Positions 5,133-6,595 of a stretch of DNA of 6,595 bases are shown in pieces. This DNA is from Myxococcales bacterium. GTDB taxonomy: Bacteria; Myxococcota; Myxococcia; Myxococcales; Anaeromyxobacteraceae. The position numbers and the translations under genes were made by a program. The stretch's first letter is position 1, and every line of letters starts with the position of its first letter. The notes under the pieces were generated by a model. It was not told where the DNA came from, made no database searches, and was given only the letters and a program-made list of their open reading frames with translations. The stretch lies in the NCBI GenBank assembly GCA_021779335.1, contig JAJYAW010000163.1, positions 1 to 6,595 on the forward strand. The letters run 5' to 3'.

Positions 5133-6496
5133 GCAAGCCGACCCTGATGGTGATCGACGACCTCGACTCGGCCCGCTCGATGATGAAGCGGACCCTGGCG
5201 CGCAGCTACGAGGTCTACGACTTCGCGGCCGTGGCCGACGCGCTGCCGGCGCTGGAGCGGGCCGACTTCGACGCCGTCATCACCGACCTGCGCATGCCCG
5301 GCCTCGACGGCCTGGAGGGGCTGCGCCGCTTCAAGGCCAGGGTGCCGGGCATCCCGGTCATCCTGGTGACCGCCTTCGCCACCGTGGAGACGGCGGTCGA
5401 GGCCATGAAGGCGGGCGCCTTCGACTACCTGAAGAAGCCCTTCGAGCCGGAGGAGCTGGAGATCGTGGTCGGGCGCGCCGTGGAGCACGCCCGGCTGGTG
5501 AAGGAGAACCAGCGGCTCCGCGCCGAGCTGAAGGGCGGCGGCGGCGCCCACGGCATCGTCGGACGGTCGCAGGCCATGAAGGACGTGACCTCCATCCTGG
5601 CGCGCATCGCCCCCTCCGACGTGCCCATCCTCATCGAGGGGGAGAGCGGCACCGGCAAGGACCTGCTGGCGCGCGCCGCCCACGCCATGAGCGGCCGCGC
5701 CGCCGGCCCGTACGTGGCGCTCAACATGAGCGCCATCCCGGAGAACCTGGCCGAGGCCGAGCTCTTCGGCCACGAGAAGGGGGCCTTCACCGGCGCCGAG
5801 CAGGCCCGCGAGGGCTTCTTCGCCGCCGCCGAGGGGGGCACGCTCTTCCTGGACGAGCTCGGCCTGCTGCCGCCGGCCCTGCAGCCCAAGCTGCTGCGCG
5901 TGCTGCAGGACGGCGAGTACATGCCGGTGGGCAGCCGCAAGGCGAGGAAGGCCAGCGTCCGCGTCATCGGCGCCACCAACGAGGACCTGGCGGGGCTGGT
6001 GAAGGCGGGCAAGTTCCGCGAGGACCTCTGGTTCCGGCTGCGGGTCGTGCCGGTGCGGCTGCCGCCCCTGCGCGAGCGGCGCGAGGACATCCCGGCCCTG
6101 GTCGAGCACTTCGTGCAGAAGCACGCGCTCCGGCTGGGGCGGCCGCCGCTCCAGCCCGACGCCGCGGCCATGCGGGCCCTGCTCGATCACGCCTGGCCGG
6201 GCAACATCCGCGAGCTGGAGCACGCCGTGGAGCGCGGCCTGCTGCTGGCGCAGGGGGACGCCATCACGCTGGCCGACCTGCCGCCGGAGCTCACGCCGGC
6301 CCCGACCGTCGACGGGAGCGACGACGGCGGCCGCTACCGCAAGGCGCGCGACGCCTGGGAGCGGCGCTGGTTCGAGGACCTGCTGCGCGAGGCGGGCGGC
6401 AGCGTGACCGACGCCGCCCGCGCCGCCGGGCTGCACCGCTCCACCCTCTACGAGAAGCTGACGCGCTACGGGCTGGTGGAGAAGGATGCCAGGTAG
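5129..6496 (+). CDS. NtrC-class sigma-54-dependent response regulator
   Basis: This 455-residue activator probably receives phosphate from the adjacent kinase and drives sigma-54 promoters. The receiver domain (5-115) has the acidic pair Asp10/Asp11, phospho-acceptor Asp53, Thr81 and Lys103. A coiled linker (118-135) and a glycine run follow. The AAA+ domain (about 142-385) has Walker A GESGTGKD (171-178), the sigma-54-contacting GAFTGA loop intact (218-223), Walker B LFLDE (239-243), the ATN sensor (282-284), FREDLWFRL with arginine-finger candidates (296-304), and WPGNIREL (356-363). A Fis-type helix-turn-helix lies at about 413-447. Length and order are canonical. The start is the GTG in the GTGA shared with the kinase stop, so the two are translationally coupled. 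A likely target is the sigma-54 match before the cytochrome gene. In Geobacter the regulator BccR controls cbcBA in a comparable way; orthology is not shown here. Confidence 0.95.
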   Translation: MSKPTLMVIDDLDSARSMMKRTLARSYEVYDFAAVADALPALERADFDAVITDLRMPGLDGLEGLRRFKARVPGIPVILVTAFATVETAVEAMKAGAFDYLKKPFEPEELEIVVGRAVEHARLVKENQRLRAELKGGGGAHGIVGRSQAMKDVTSILARIAPSDVPILIEGESGTGKDLLARAAHAMSGRAAGPYVALNMSAIPENLAEAELFGHEKGAFTGAEQAREGFFAAAEGGTLFLDELGLLPPALQPKLLRVLQDGEYMPVGSRKARKASVRVIGATNEDLAGLVKAGKFREDLWFRLRVVPVRLPPLRERREDIPALVEHFVQKHALRLGRPPLQPDAAAMRALLDHAWPGNIRELEHAVERGLLLAQGDAITLADLPPELTPAPTVDGSDDGGRYRKARDAWERRWFEDLLREAGGSVTDAARAAGLHRSTLYEKLTRYGLVEKDAR

Positions 6497-6595
6497 GCCG
6501 GCGGCGGCGCGCCCGGGCCGGCCCGGGGCCTCCCCCCGCCCGCGGCTCCGCCGCGCCAGCCTGGCCGACGCCCCGGCCATGGCCAGGGTCATGCG
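6486..6595 (+). CDS. Start of a probable GNAT-family acetyltransferase (partial, runs off the window)
   Basis: About 36 residues are visible. After a Pro/Arg/Gly/Ala-rich leader come the residues LRRASLADAPAMARVM, a pattern typical of GNAT N-acetyltransferases at strand 1 and helix 1 (R-x-A-x-x-x-D-A-x-x-h-x-x-h). The acetyl-CoA site lies beyond the window, so substrate and completeness cannot be judged. ATG 6486 overlaps the last 11 bases of the regulator gene and has GGAG 4 bases upstream. It is the only upstream start in this frame; the next ATG (6579) would cut into the motif. The low-complexity leader makes the exact start uncertain. It may be co-transcribed with the kinase/regulator pair without a functional link. 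Confidence 0.5.
   Translation, partial: MPGRPAAARPGRPGASPRPRLRRASLADAPAMARVM
6512..6527. repeat. Perfect 16-bp GC-only palindrome
   Basis: CCCGGGCCGGCCCGGG is identical to its own reverse complement. It lies 15 bp after the regulator's stop, inside the leader of the probable acetyltransferase frame. It could act as a weak terminator stem or be a product of extreme GC content. There is no T-tract. Confidence 0.4.

Overview
The window is very GC-rich with strong G/C bias at third codon positions. Its content (dense multiheme c-type cytochromes, a cytochrome b/c fusion, a sigma-54 enhancer-binding regulator) fits a dissimilatory metal-reducing or versatile anaerobically respiring member of the former Deltaproteobacteria. 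An Anaeromyxobacter-like Myxococcota genome is my best guess. This is inferred from composition and gene types, not from a database match. All convincing genes are on the + strand.

Layout: bases 1-263 hold no convincing gene, but they carry a good sigma-54 (-24/-12) promoter match and a 16-bp dyad upstream of it. A 102-residue glycine-zipper membrane protein follows (264-572), then a strong GC-rich hairpin with a GCGA loop (602-635), probably its terminator. A relatively AT-rich regulatory region (about 640-807) has a 13-bp dyad followed by five Ts and a second sigma-54 promoter match right before the next gene. That gene (808-2538) is a fusion of a seven-heme c-type cytochrome with a five-helix cytochrome b membrane domain. 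A 178-bp spacer full of hairpins leads to a twelve-heme, N-terminally anchored cytochrome c (2717-3625). Ten bases later comes a membrane-bound sensor histidine kinase (3636-5132). It overlaps by 4 bp an NtrC-class sigma-54-dependent response regulator (5129-6496). The start of a probable GNAT acetyltransferase overlaps the regulator's end and runs off the window.

How it may work together (inference): the cytochrome b/c fusion would take electrons from menaquinol in the inner membrane. It would pass them through its own c-hemes and the twelve-heme partner into the periplasm, toward outer-surface or periplasmic acceptors. This is the role of CbcL, CbcBA and ImcH in Geobacter sulfurreducens. 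The adjacent kinase/regulator pair, of the class that acts only with sigma-54, probably switches the module on, because a sigma-54 promoter match lies directly in front of it. A second sigma-54 match before the small membrane protein raises the possibility that both transcription units belong to one regulon. The combination most worth checking is a potentially redox-tuned electron-transfer module encoded together with its own sigma-54 switch.
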